In this document: positions 27,067-35,576 of the stretch, piece by piece | Position numbering within the stretch: the first letter of the stretch is position 1 | Layout of the letters: each line of letters starts with the position of its first letter | Source of the DNA: Kitasatospora sp. NBC_00315 | Lineage (GTDB): Bacteria; Actinomycetota; Actinomycetes; Streptomycetales; Streptomycetaceae | DNA length: 64,000 nt | Assembly (NCBI RefSeq): GCF_041435095.1 | Contig: NZ_CP108025.1 | Span: 930,001-994,000, forward strand | Direction of reading: 5' to 3' | Translations under genes and position numbers: made by a program | Notes under the pieces: model-generated | Database searches by the model: none | What the model was told of the DNA's origin: nothing | What the model saw: the letters and a program-made list of their open reading frames with translations, nothing else

Positions 27067-28170
27067 ATGCAACCGCGAGTCTTCGCGATCCTCACCGCCT
27101 TTCTGCTCGGCGTCCTGGGCCTCGGGTCGGTGGCGGTCACCGACTGGACGCCCGCCGCAGCGCCCGCACTGGCAGCCTCGCCCTCGGCCGGCAGCGCGGC
27201 GCCCCCGTCCGCGGCCGTCTCGGCGACGCCGACCGGCGACCCGGCCGTCTGGACGCGCAGCACACTGCGGAACAAGCTGATGACCGAGATGGACCGGACC
27301 GATCCCGGTGTCGCGCTCGCCGACCTGGACCGGATCACCAAGGCTCAGCCCTACACCGTCCGGTTCTGCCACCCGATCGCGCACGAACTCGGGCACGCGG
27401 CGGTCAAGCGCTACAACGAGGACTTCCAGAAGGTCATCTCCTTCCCGCACGAGACCTGCGCGGCCGGATACCTGCACGGCGCGGTCGAGGAGATGCTGGC
27501 CGCCTCCAAGCAGCCCGAGGTCGACCTGCTCAAGCTGTGCGCGCCCGCCAACAAGGGCGCGTGCATCCACGGCGTCGGCCACGGCACCATGTTCGTCGCC
27601 AAGCAGGACGTCCCGGCCGCCCGCGCCCTGTGCAACGAGTTCACCACCAACACGAACAGGATCCGGTGCTCCGAGGGCCTGTTCATGCAGCTCTTCGGCC
27701 CGGACGAGGAGGACGAGAAGGCCAAGGCGAACCTGCCGGCCGACAAGCTCGCCGCCGAGCCGCTGTACCCGTGCCCGGAGCAGCCCGCGCTGTTCCAGTC
27801 GGCCTGCTTCTTCTACGCGCCGACCTACTACCTCAGCTCGCACGACTACGCCAACCACCCCGAGGCCTTCGCCGGCGCCCTCAAGTGGTGTCTGAACGCC
27901 AGGGCGAGCGGCGGCGAGACGGACTGCAGCCGAGGAGTGGGCTCACGCACCATGAAGTACAACCTCGACCGGGAGGACTGGGCCGCCCAGCAGTGCGCCA
28001 CCGCCGCCGACGCCTCCCAGCGCAAGGCCTGCGCGGAGGGGCTGGTCAGCTACTACACCGTCAACTACACCGACGGCGGCGCGGCCGGCCGGCTCTGCGC
28101 CAAGATCACCGACAAGGAGATGCAGGGCTACTGCCGCTCCGCCGCCGGGATCTCCGGCACGCTGGACTGA
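27067..28170 (+). CDS. Secreted Cys/His-rich protein with an HExxH motif, unknown family
   Basis: 367-residue protein with a signal peptide or N-terminal anchor (about 1-30) and an Ala/Ser/Pro linker to about 58. The body has evenly spaced cysteine motifs: FCHPIAHELGHAA (H106-E107-x-x-H110), CAAGYLHGAVEEM, CIHGVGHGTMF, RCSEGLFMQLFG, ACFFYAPTYY, DCSRGVG, ACAEGLVSYYTV and YCRSAAG. The CxxG-type steps repeat about every 35-45 residues, which suggests a helical solenoid tied by disulfides, with histidines placed to bind metal. I do not know its function. It looks intact and well expressed (high GC3). Confidence 0.8.
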   Translation: MQPRVFAILTAFLLGVLGLGSVAVTDWTPAAAPALAASPSAGSAAPPSAAVSATPTGDPAVWTRSTLRNKLMTEMDRTDPGVALADLDRITKAQPYTVRFCHPIAHELGHAAVKRYNEDFQKVISFPHETCAAGYLHGAVEEMLAASKQPEVDLLKLCAPANKGACIHGVGHGTMFVAKQDVPAARALCNEFTTNTNRIRCSEGLFMQLFGPDEEDEKAKANLPADKLAAEPLYPCPEQPALFQSACFFYAPTYYLSSHDYANHPEAFAGALKWCLNARASGGETDCSRGVGSRTMKYNLDREDWAAQQCATAADASQRKACAEGLVSYYTVNYTDGGAAGRLCAKITDKEMQGYCRSAAGISGTLD

Positions 28171-28403
28171 CGCCGCCGGCCGACGCGACGCCGACCCGCG
28201 GCCGGCCGGCCCCGAGGCTCCACGGCAAAGGCGCCACCCGGCCGGGGAACCCGCTGGTCGGAGGCACGTTCCGGCGGGTCCCCGGGCACCCGACCACCGG
28301 GCGCCCGGGGACCTGCCGCCGTTCGCCGCACCGTAGGATCGGTGGCATCCAGGTGCGCCGAGGACGCCGCGCCGTCCGGCCCCCACCTGCTGGAGTCAGC
28401 ACC

Positions 28404-29849
28404 ATGAGCCCCGCCCCCGACGACTTCCGCGCCGCCGCCCACACGGCCGCCGACCTGGTCAGCGACTACCTCGACGGACTGCCGGACCGCCCGGTCTGGC
28501 AGCCGATGGAGCCGGCCGATCGCAAGGCCCTGCTGCAGGCACCGCTGCCCGAGGGCGGCGCGCCGCTGACCGACCTGCTCGACTTCATCGGCGCCGGCGT
28601 GATGCCGGCCCCGATGGGCAACGGCAACCCGCGGTTCTTCGGCTGGGTCAACTCCGCCCCCGCGCCGGCCGGCGTGCTCGCCACGCTGGCGGCCTCCGCG
28701 ATGAACCCGAGCTCGGCCGGCGGCGACCACGCGGACGTCCACCTCGAGCGCACCGTCGTGCGCTGGATCGCCGAGCTGGTCGGCTTCCCGCACCCGGCCG
28801 GCGGCGGGCTGCTGACCTCCGGCACCTCGATGGCGACCATCCTCTGCCTGGCCGCCGCGCGGGGCCGCGCCGCTCGCCTGGCCGGCTGGGACATCCGCGA
28901 GGACGGGCTCGCCGGCATGCCGCCACTGGTCGCGTACGCCACCGGGGAGACGCACTCCTGTGTCCGCAAGGCCGCCGAGCTGCTGGGCCTGGGCAGCAAG
29001 CACCTGCGGACGGTCGCGACCGGCCCCGACGGCCTGCTGGACGTCGCCGAGCTGCGCGCCGCCGTTGCCCGCGACCGCGCCGAGGGCCTGCTGCCCTTCC
29101 TGGTGGTCGCCTCCGCCGGCACCGTCGGCACCGGCGCGGTGGACGCCTTCGACCCGATCGCCGACATCTGCGCCGAGGAGCAGCTGTGGCTGCACGTGGA
29201 CGGTGCGTACGGTGCCTTCGGCGTGCTCGACCCCGAGATCGCGCACCGCTACGCCGGGCTGGGGCGGGCCGACTCCCTCGCGCTGGACCCGCACAAGTGG
29301 CTGGGCGTGCCGGTGGACTGCGGCTGCGCCCTGGTGCGCGACACCGACGAGCTGCGCGGCACGTTCAGCCTCGTCCCGTCCTACCTGCGCGACGAGGCGG
29401 CGGGCGAGCTCGGCTGGTTCTCCGAGTACGGCATGGAGCAGACCCGTCCGTTCCGCTCGCTGAAGGTCTGGGCGACCATCGCGCACCGGGGCCGGCAGGG
29501 CATCTCGGACGACATCGCCCGCTGCACCGCGCTGGCCCGCCGGCTCGGCGAGATGGTCGAGGCGGATCCGGAGCTGGAGCTGCTCGCGCCGGTGCAGACC
29601 TCGATCGTGGCCTTCCGGCACCGGGTCGGCGGCCTGGCACCGGAGGCGGTGAACGCGGTCAACCGCGAGCTGCCGGTGGCGGTCCAGCTGCGCGGCCGGG
29701 TGTTCGTCACGGGCGCGCTGCTCGACGGCCGGGAGATGCTCCGGGCCTGTCTGCTCAACGCGGCCACGACGGAGGCCGATCTCGAACTCCTGCTGGCCGA
29801 GGTCCGCGCTGTGGGAGACGCGCTGACGGAGCGTTCGGCGGCGCGCTGA
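28404..29849 (+). CDS. PLP-dependent aromatic-L-amino-acid/glutamate decarboxylase family protein
   Basis: 481-residue group II pyridoxal-phosphate decarboxylase. PLP-binding Lys298 is in DPHKW, the Asp that pairs with the pyridine nitrogen is in HVDGAYGAFG, and the N-terminal PRFFGWVNSAPAPAG is typical. Relatives decarboxylate aromatic amino acids or act as amine-forming or aldehyde-forming enzymes, so the substrate cannot be fixed from sequence. The ATG at 28404 is the first with family homology. It is transcribed alone. Confidence 0.92.
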   Translation: MSPAPDDFRAAAHTAADLVSDYLDGLPDRPVWQPMEPADRKALLQAPLPEGGAPLTDLLDFIGAGVMPAPMGNGNPRFFGWVNSAPAPAGVLATLAASAMNPSSAGGDHADVHLERTVVRWIAELVGFPHPAGGGLLTSGTSMATILCLAAARGRAARLAGWDIREDGLAGMPPLVAYATGETHSCVRKAAELLGLGSKHLRTVATGPDGLLDVAELRAAVARDRAEGLLPFLVVASAGTVGTGAVDAFDPIADICAEEQLWLHVDGAYGAFGVLDPEIAHRYAGLGRADSLALDPHKWLGVPVDCGCALVRDTDELRGTFSLVPSYLRDEAAGELGWFSEYGMEQTRPFRSLKVWATIAHRGRQGISDDIARCTALARRLGEMVEADPELELLAPVQTSIVAFRHRVGGLAPEAVNAVNRELPVAVQLRGRVFVTGALLDGREMLRACLLNAATTEADLELLLAEVRAVGDALTERSAAR

Positions 29850-29991
29850 CCTGCCCGGTCGCCCGTCACCGGCCCGCCCGGATTACCGCTGCGCGAAACG
29901 GGGCGGAATCCGGGCGGAATCCGGGCGTCGATGATCGAGTGCGCGTGCGAATGGTCCGGCGAGACATTTACCCACAGGTCACGGAGGATTC

Positions 29992-30039
29992 GTGACCACG
30001 AAACACCCGCACGACAGCATGCAGTCATGGACGATCTGA
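29992..30039 (+). promoter_or_regulatory. Possible 15-codon upstream ORF coupled to the next gene
   Basis: GTG 29992 has a strong GGAGG four bases upstream and opens a 15-codon frame (VTTKHPHDSMQSWTI) that ends at TGA 30037-30039, overlapping the start of the following gene in another frame. The downstream ATG 30027 has no Shine-Dalgarno of its own, so translation may depend on this leader. Confidence 0.45.
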
Positions 30040-31415
30040 CGAACGGCCGATCCCTCGCCCCGACGACCTCCCGCGCACAGCGCCGCGGCGCCCGGACCCA
30101 TCGCTGGCGTCGGGACACCGTGGAACTCGCCGCGGTCTTCCTCTCCGTCACCGCCGCCGACCTGGTGGCCAAGATCGTCGTGCACGGCCCCGAGGGCCCG
30201 GTGGTGCTGGCCACCTCCGCGGTGATGCTGCTCGCCACGGCGCTGTTCCACACCTGGTGGGCACACCGCCACCTGCACGGGCCCCCGTCGCCCGACACCG
30301 CCGCGCCACCCGGTGAGGGCGCGGCGGAGCTGACCGGCCCGCTGCACGACTTCGAGCAGACCACGCTGTGGCGGGTGCGCACCACGGTCGAGGACTCCCC
30401 CGGCAGCCTGGCGCGGGTGTGCACGGCGTTCGCCGAGCAGCAGGTCAACATCATCTCGATGCAGTCCCACCCGCTGCCCACCGGCACGGTCGACGAGTTC
30501 CTGGTCCGCGCCCCGCTGGGCCTCACCCGGGCCGAGCTGACCCGTACGGTCGCCTCGGCCGGCGGACACGACATCTGGACGGACCCGGCCGACGCCCACG
30601 ACCTGGTGGACGTCCCGACGCACGTGCTCGCCCTGGCGACGCGTACCGCGCTGGACGCCGCCGAGCTGCCCGTCGCGCTGCGCCAGCTGTTCGGCCGGTG
30701 CACCATCCGCCAGTTCCCGGGGGCCGGGAGGCGCGCGACGGCCGGGCTGGAGGGCCATGTGATGCGGCTGCCCGCACCCTCGGGGGACCTCATCGAGCTG
30801 ACCCGCCCGCACCTGCCCTTCACCCCGACCGAGTTCGCCCGGGCCCAGGCGCTGGTCGAGCTGGACACCCTGCTGGGGCCGCGGGTGCCGCAGGTCAAGG
30901 CACGCCTGACGATGCCCGCCGGCGCAGACCTGACCGTCCGCCGGGCGGACGCGAGCGACAAGGAGGCCGCGCTGGCCATGCACGGCCGCTGCTCCCCGGA
31001 CACCCTGCGCAAGCGCTACCACGGCCCGGTCACGGACGCCGCCCGCTACCTGGACCACCTGCTCGACGAACGGCACGGCCAGGCCCTTGCGGTCGAGGCC
31101 GCGGACGGCCGGCTCGTCGCGCTCGGCCACCTGATGTGGGACGACGACAGCGCCGAGGTCGCCGTGCTGGTCGAGGACGCCTGGCAGCGCCGGGGCCTCG
31201 GGCTGGATCTGCTTCGGCGGATGTCCGCGCTGGCCCTGGAGGCCGGGATCGACAGCGTGTACGCGATCACCCAGGCGTCCAACACCGGACTGATCGCCAC
31301 CATGCGCAAGCTCTCCGCGCCGCTCGACTACCAGGTCGAGGACGGCACCCTGGTGATCACCGCCCACCTGGCCGAGGCCACCGCCGAGCTGCCCGCCCCC
31401 TGGGCCGGCCGCTGA
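30027..31415 (+). CDS. Membrane-linked ACT domain and GNAT acetyltransferase fusion
   Basis: 462-residue protein. Residues 1-40 are basic, two hydrophobic segments follow (about 39-56 and 60-77), then an ACT-like ligand domain (about 102-170, TTVEDSPGSLARVCTAFAEQ and VNIISMQSHPLP) and a C-terminal GNAT domain (about 310-462) with acetyl-CoA loop QRRGLGLDLL. ACT domains usually sense amino acids, so the fusion looks like a ligand-gated lysine or small-molecule acetyltransferase. The membrane segments make the arrangement unusual. ATG 30027 is chosen; the frame is open from 29931. Confidence 0.82.
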   Translation: MDDLTNGRSLAPTTSRAQRRGARTHRWRRDTVELAAVFLSVTAADLVAKIVVHGPEGPVVLATSAVMLLATALFHTWWAHRHLHGPPSPDTAAPPGEGAAELTGPLHDFEQTTLWRVRTTVEDSPGSLARVCTAFAEQQVNIISMQSHPLPTGTVDEFLVRAPLGLTRAELTRTVASAGGHDIWTDPADAHDLVDVPTHVLALATRTALDAAELPVALRQLFGRCTIRQFPGAGRRATAGLEGHVMRLPAPSGDLIELTRPHLPFTPTEFARAQALVELDTLLGPRVPQVKARLTMPAGADLTVRRADASDKEAALAMHGRCSPDTLRKRYHGPVTDAARYLDHLLDERHGQALAVEAADGRLVALGHLMWDDDSAEVAVLVEDAWQRRGLGLDLLRRMSALALEAGIDSVYAITQASNTGLIATMRKLSAPLDYQVEDGTLVITAHLAEATAELPAPWAGR

Positions 31416-31925
31416 CACCGGGCCGCTGCCCCGGGCCGACCGTCCGCGAGGAACCCGGCCGCTGACAGACCGACGCTGCCCCGCGCCCCCAGGGCCCGGG
31501 GCAGCGTCACGTCGACGTCCCGGTGACCGCACCGGGCCGGCAGAGCCCGCCGGGGCCGGGCAGTGACGCAGATCACCGGCCCCGCCGGGCTCCGGTGGTG
31601 CGGCCGCCGCCCCGGAGCCGGCCGGGGAACCGACACCCCGGTGGGCACCGTCCTACCGGGCGGAGCCCGTTCGAACGCCCGGCCCGCACCACCGGCCGGC
31701 GCGGAGCGCTCCGCGCGCGCCGCACCGGCCGGGAGCCCGCCCCGCGGCGCGCGGCAGGGCCGCCTGACCACACATCAGGCCGTCGTACCGGTAATCCCGG
31801 CAGGCAGCACCGGGTGCGGGGCACCGTACCGGCGCCCGGAGTCGGTAGGCTGGCCCCGTCCCCGCCGCCCGACGGTCCGTATCCCGGCCGACGAGCGGTG
31901 CCGCAGCAAGGAGGAACCACTGAGC
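31416..31925. other. Intergenic before murT
   Basis: 510 bases with no supported gene. A terminator hairpin is at 31473-31507. The frame upstream of murT stays open but is Arg/Pro-rich and not coding in character. The murT ribosome site AAGGAGG is at 31908-31914. Confidence 0.45.
31473..31507 (+). terminator. Terminator hairpin after the ACT-GNAT gene
   Basis: Arms ACGCTGCCCCG (31473-31483) and CGGGGCAGCGT (31497-31507) pair perfectly, and the 13-base loop contains a further GCCC/GGGC pairing. It ends the ACT-GNAT transcript, 58 bases after the stop. Confidence 0.75.
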
Positions 31926-33188
31926 ATGGCAGGCACCGAAACGGAGGCCACAGGCGCGCGCGACGGCTCGCTGCCCGCCCGCGCCAAGATCGCCGTCACC
32001 GCCGGCCGGGTGGCCGCCGCCGTCTCCCGCAAGGCCGGCCGCGGCAGCGGTTCGGTGATCGGGGGCAAGATCGCTCTCAGGCTCGACCCCGATCTGCTCG
32101 CCACCCTCGCCGACCACCTCGACGTCATCCTGGTCAGCGCGACCAACGGCAAGACCACCACCACCCGCCTGATCGCGGAGGCGCTGCGGGCCGCGGGCCC
32201 GGTGGTCTCCAACGCCCTGGGCGCCAACATGCCCGCCGGCATCACCTCCGCGCTGGCGGGCGGCTCCGACGCGCGCTTCGGCGTGATCGAGGTCGACGAG
32301 AAGTACCTCGCCGGGGTCGCCCGCGACACCCGGCCGAAGGCGATCGCCCTGCTCAACCTGTCCCGCGACCAGCTCGACCGGGCCGCCGAGACCCGGATGA
32401 TGGCCGAGAAGTGGCGCGAGGGCCTCAAGGACTCCGAGGCCGTGATCATCGCCAACGCGGACGACCCGTTGGTGACCTGGGCCGCGTCCTCCTGCAAGAA
32501 GGTGGTCTGGGTGGCCGCCGGACAGGCGTGGAAGGAGGACGCCTGGTCCTGCCCCGCCTGCGGCGGCGTGATGCAGCGCCCCGGCGACGACTGGTTCTGC
32601 CAGGACTGCGGCTTCCGCCGGCCCAACCCGCACTGGGCCCTGCAGGGCACCCACGTGGTCGACCCGCAGCGCGGCGCCTGGCCGATCCAGCTCCAGCTGC
32701 CCGGGCGCGCCAACCTGGCCAACGCCACCAGCTCGGCCGCCGTCGCGGCCGTGTTCGGTGTCCCGCCGCAGGTCGCGCTGGAGCGGATGCAGGCGGTGAC
32801 GGCCGTGGCCGGCCGCTACGACGTCGTCCAGTACCAGGGCCGCGACATAAGGCTGCTGCTGGCGAAGAACCCGGCCGGCTGGCTGGAGACCTTCTCGCTG
32901 ATCGACGGGCCGCCCGCGCCGGTGATCCTCTCGGTGAACGCGATGGACGCCGACGGCACCGACACCTCCTGGCTCTGGGACGTGGACTACGAGCGCCTGG
33001 CCGGGCACCCGGTCTTCGTGATGGGTCAGCGCAAGCTGGACCTCGCGGTGCGCCTGGAGGTCGCCGGGCTCCAGTTCCACGTGGTGGAGTCGCTGGAGCA
33101 CGCGGTTCGGATGGCACCTCCCGGGCGGATCGAGGCGATCGCCAACTACACCGCTTTCCAGCAGCTCCGGAAGGTCGTGGCTGGCTGA
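31926..33188 (+). CDS. murT: Lipid II isoglutaminyl synthase, MurT subunit
   Basis: 420-residue Mur-ligase family subunit. With GatD it amidates the alpha-carboxylate of D-Glu in lipid II to D-isoglutamine. The ATP loop is NGKTTTT (Lys76), and a four-cysteine zinc ribbon (about 209-228, CPAC and CQDC) sits in the middle domain, a hallmark of MurT. The C-terminal MurT-specific domain contains ILSVNAMDADGTDTSWLWD with the conserved Asp. AAGGAGG lies 11 bases before ATG 31926. The gatD gene follows immediately. Confidence 0.95.
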   Translation: MAGTETEATGARDGSLPARAKIAVTAGRVAAAVSRKAGRGSGSVIGGKIALRLDPDLLATLADHLDVILVSATNGKTTTTRLIAEALRAAGPVVSNALGANMPAGITSALAGGSDARFGVIEVDEKYLAGVARDTRPKAIALLNLSRDQLDRAAETRMMAEKWREGLKDSEAVIIANADDPLVTWAASSCKKVVWVAAGQAWKEDAWSCPACGGVMQRPGDDWFCQDCGFRRPNPHWALQGTHVVDPQRGAWPIQLQLPGRANLANATSSAAVAAVFGVPPQVALERMQAVTAVAGRYDVVQYQGRDIRLLLAKNPAGWLETFSLIDGPPAPVILSVNAMDADGTDTSWLWDVDYERLAGHPVFVMGQRKLDLAVRLEVAGLQFHVVESLEHAVRMAPPGRIEAIANYTAFQQLRKVVAG

Positions 33189-33241
33189 TGTCGACCCCAG
33201 GAAGCGGCCCGGGCACCGGGCCGAACGGAAGGCCTTCGAGG

Positions 33242-33970
33242 ATGAGTGAAAGCAGTCTGCGGGTGGTCTGGGTCTACCCCGACCTGCTCAGCACCTACGG
33301 CGACCGCGGCAACGCGCTGGTCGTCGAGCGCCGCGCGCGCCAGCGCAACATCGCGGTGACCCGGATCGACGTCCGCTCCGACCAGGCGGTGCCCACCAGC
33401 GGCGACATCTACCTGATCGGCGGTGGCGAGGACCGCCCGCAGCGACTGGCCGCCGAGCGGCTGCGCCAGGACAGCGGGCTGACCCGCGCCTCCGAGAACG
33501 GTGCGATCATCTTCTCGGTCTGCGCCGGCTACCAGATCCTCGGCCACGAGTTCATCAACGACCTCGGCGAGCGCGAGCCGGGCCTCGGCCTGCTCGACGT
33601 GTGGAGCACCCGCGGCGAGGGCGCCCGCAACGTCGGCGACGTGCTGGCCGACGTGGACCCGCGCCTGGGTCTGCCGCAGCTCACCGGATTCGAGAACCAC
33701 CAGGGCATCACCCACCTCGGTCAGGGCGTCTCGCCGCTGGCCACGGTGAGTGTCGGCGGCGGCAACGGCACCGGCGACGGTACCGAGGGCGCCTGGCGGG
33801 ACACCGTCTTCGGCACCTACCTGCACGGTCCGGTGATGGCGCGCAATCCCGCCGTCGCGGACATGCTGATCAAGCTGGCGCTCGACGTGGGCGCCCTGCC
33901 CCCGGTCGACACCACCTGGTACGACGCGCTGCGCGCCGAGCGGATCGCCGCCAGCCGCCAGCCCGCGTGA
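33242..33970 (+). CDS. gatD: Lipid II isoglutaminyl synthase, glutamine amidotransferase subunit
   Basis: 242-residue class I-like glutaminase that supplies ammonia to MurT. The nucleophile Cys94 is in FSVCAGYQILG and the catalytic His195 in TYLHGPV. The substrate segment GENHQG appears as GFENHQGITHLG. An alternative start, ATG 33188, overlaps the murT stop as TGATG and would add 18 residues. ATG 33242 matches family N-termini (LRVVWVYPDLLSTYGD) better. The two genes are translationally linked either way. Confidence 0.94.
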   Translation: MSESSLRVVWVYPDLLSTYGDRGNALVVERRARQRNIAVTRIDVRSDQAVPTSGDIYLIGGGEDRPQRLAAERLRQDSGLTRASENGAIIFSVCAGYQILGHEFINDLGEREPGLGLLDVWSTRGEGARNVGDVLADVDPRLGLPQLTGFENHQGITHLGQGVSPLATVSVGGGNGTGDGTEGAWRDTVFGTYLHGPVMARNPAVADMLIKLALDVGALPPVDTTWYDALRAERIAASRQPA

Positions 33971-34411
33971 CCCCGCGTCCGTCCCGCCGTACGCCGCCAC
34001 CGGGCGCCCACGGCGGGGCGGACCGCCCCCGGGCGGCGGAGCCGGCAGGACGTGACGGCCGGCACACCGCGCGACCGGTGTGACCGCATGGCGGGCACCC
34101 GGTCCACAGATCATCGAATACATACGACAATAGGCATGCTGGCCGCACCACCCTCCTCGGCAGCCGGCTGCATCATCACGGGAGCGCCGACGACGCCGCT
34201 GCCGTGTCGGTTCCTGTCCGGCCGGACACAGGGGCCCGCTATATGCTCGACCTCATGGTCGGTTGCGAGCAGAAATGTTCGATCCGACCAGCGCTTCACC
34301 TCACGGTCATCTCCCCGCCACCCCGGCGCGGGAGCGAACCGCTACGGTGACGGCGTGGTCCCAGCCTGGTAGTCCGGCCGTTCCTCGGTTCTGCTCGGGA
34401 GTTGCAAAGCA
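33971..34411. other. Intergenic before pfkA
   Basis: 441 bases with no supported gene and no hairpin of note. GC falls to moderate values near 34100-34300, where the pfkA promoter probably lies, but no boxes were assigned. Confidence 0.4.
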
Positions 34412-35437
34412 ATGCGTATTGGTGTGCTGACCAGCGGTGGTGACTGCCCCGGCCTGAACGCTGTGATCCGCTCCGTGGTCCACCGGGGGGTGGTCGACCA
34501 CGGCGACGAGATCATCGGTTTCCAGGACGGCTGGCGTGGCCTTCTGGAGGGTGTCCACCGCCCCCTGACCCTCGACTCGGTGAGCGGGATCCTCGCCCAG
34601 GGCGGGACGATCCTCGGCTCCTCGCGGGTCCAGCCCAGCCACCTGCGCGACGGCGTCGAGCGGGCCAAGAAGCACTGCGCCGACCTCGGGATCGACGCGG
34701 TCATCCCGATCGGCGGCGAGGGCACCCTCAAGGCCGCCAAGCTGATGAGCGACGGCGGACTGCCGGTGGTCGGCGTACCGAAGACCATCGACAACGACAT
34801 CGCCTGCACCGACGTCACCTTCGGCTTCGACACGGCCGTCTCGGTCGCCACCGACGCCCTGGACCGGCTGAAGACCACCGCCGAGTCGCACCAGCGCGTG
34901 ATGGTCGTCGAGCTGATGGGCCGGCACACCGGCTGGATCGCCCTGCACGCGGGCATGGCCGCCGGTGCCCACGCGATCGTGGTGCCCGAGCGCCCCTTCC
35001 ACATCGACCGGCTCACCGCCGTCGTCCGCGAGCGCTTCGACCGCAACAAGAAGTTCGCGATCGTGGTCTGCGCCGAAGGTGCCAAGCCCGAGCCCGGCAC
35101 CATGCACTGGGAGGAGGGCGTCAAGGACATCTACGGCCACGAGCGCTTCACCGGTGTCGCCAACCAGCTCTCCCGCGAACTGGAGCACCGCCTGGGCAAG
35201 GAGGCCAAGCCGGTCATCCTCGGCCACACCCAGCGCGGCGGCACCCCGACCGCCTACGACCGGGTGCTCGCCACCCGCTTCGGCTGGCACGCCGTGGAGG
35301 CCGTCCACAAGGGCGCCTTCGGCCACATCACCGCCCTGCAGGGCACCGACATCAACCTGGTGCCGCTGGCCGAGGCCGTCGCCGAGCTGAAGACCGTCCC
35401 CGCCGAGCGCTACCTCGAGGCCGAGACGGTCATCTGA
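34412..35437 (+). CDS. pfkA: 6-phosphofructokinase
   Basis: 341-residue phosphofructokinase, phosphorylating fructose 6-phosphate in glycolysis. Motifs: GGDCPGLNAVIR (nucleotide loop), GGEGTLKAA, PKTIDNDI with the catalytic Asp, and MGRHTGWIA for substrate binding. Length and motifs fit the actinobacterial ATP-dependent (group III) enzymes; the GGEGT loop differs from the GGDDT of pyrophosphate-dependent forms. The ATG is clear, and a terminator follows. Confidence 0.95.
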   Translation: MRIGVLTSGGDCPGLNAVIRSVVHRGVVDHGDEIIGFQDGWRGLLEGVHRPLTLDSVSGILAQGGTILGSSRVQPSHLRDGVERAKKHCADLGIDAVIPIGGEGTLKAAKLMSDGGLPVVGVPKTIDNDIACTDVTFGFDTAVSVATDALDRLKTTAESHQRVMVVELMGRHTGWIALHAGMAAGAHAIVVPERPFHIDRLTAVVRERFDRNKKFAIVVCAEGAKPEPGTMHWEEGVKDIYGHERFTGVANQLSRELEHRLGKEAKPVILGHTQRGGTPTAYDRVLATRFGWHAVEAVHKGAFGHITALQGTDINLVPLAEAVAELKTVPAERYLEAETVI

Positions 35438-35454
35438 CCCGGCCCAACGCGCTC

Positions 35455-35497
35455 CGCGCGAGCCCTCGCCCCCCCCCGGGGCGGGGGCGCTCGCGCG
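35455..35497 (+). terminator. Terminator after pfkA
   Basis: Arms CGCGCGAGC (35455-35463) and GCTCGCGCG (35489-35497) flank an inner C-run/G-run pairing. A nine-cytosine run is inside. It lies 18 bases after the pfkA stop. Confidence 0.75.
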
Positions 35498-35576
35498 TGC
35501 CTTCCCCGGCCGGGCGAGGCGCCCGGGATAGCGTGACCGGAACAGCAGCCCCCGCCGACCGGAAGGCACCCCCGCC

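Noticed and set aside
26577..28403. Long N-terminal extension of the PLP decarboxylase
   Set aside because: The stretch is a shadow of the secreted Cys/His-rich gene, and homology starts at ATG 28404.
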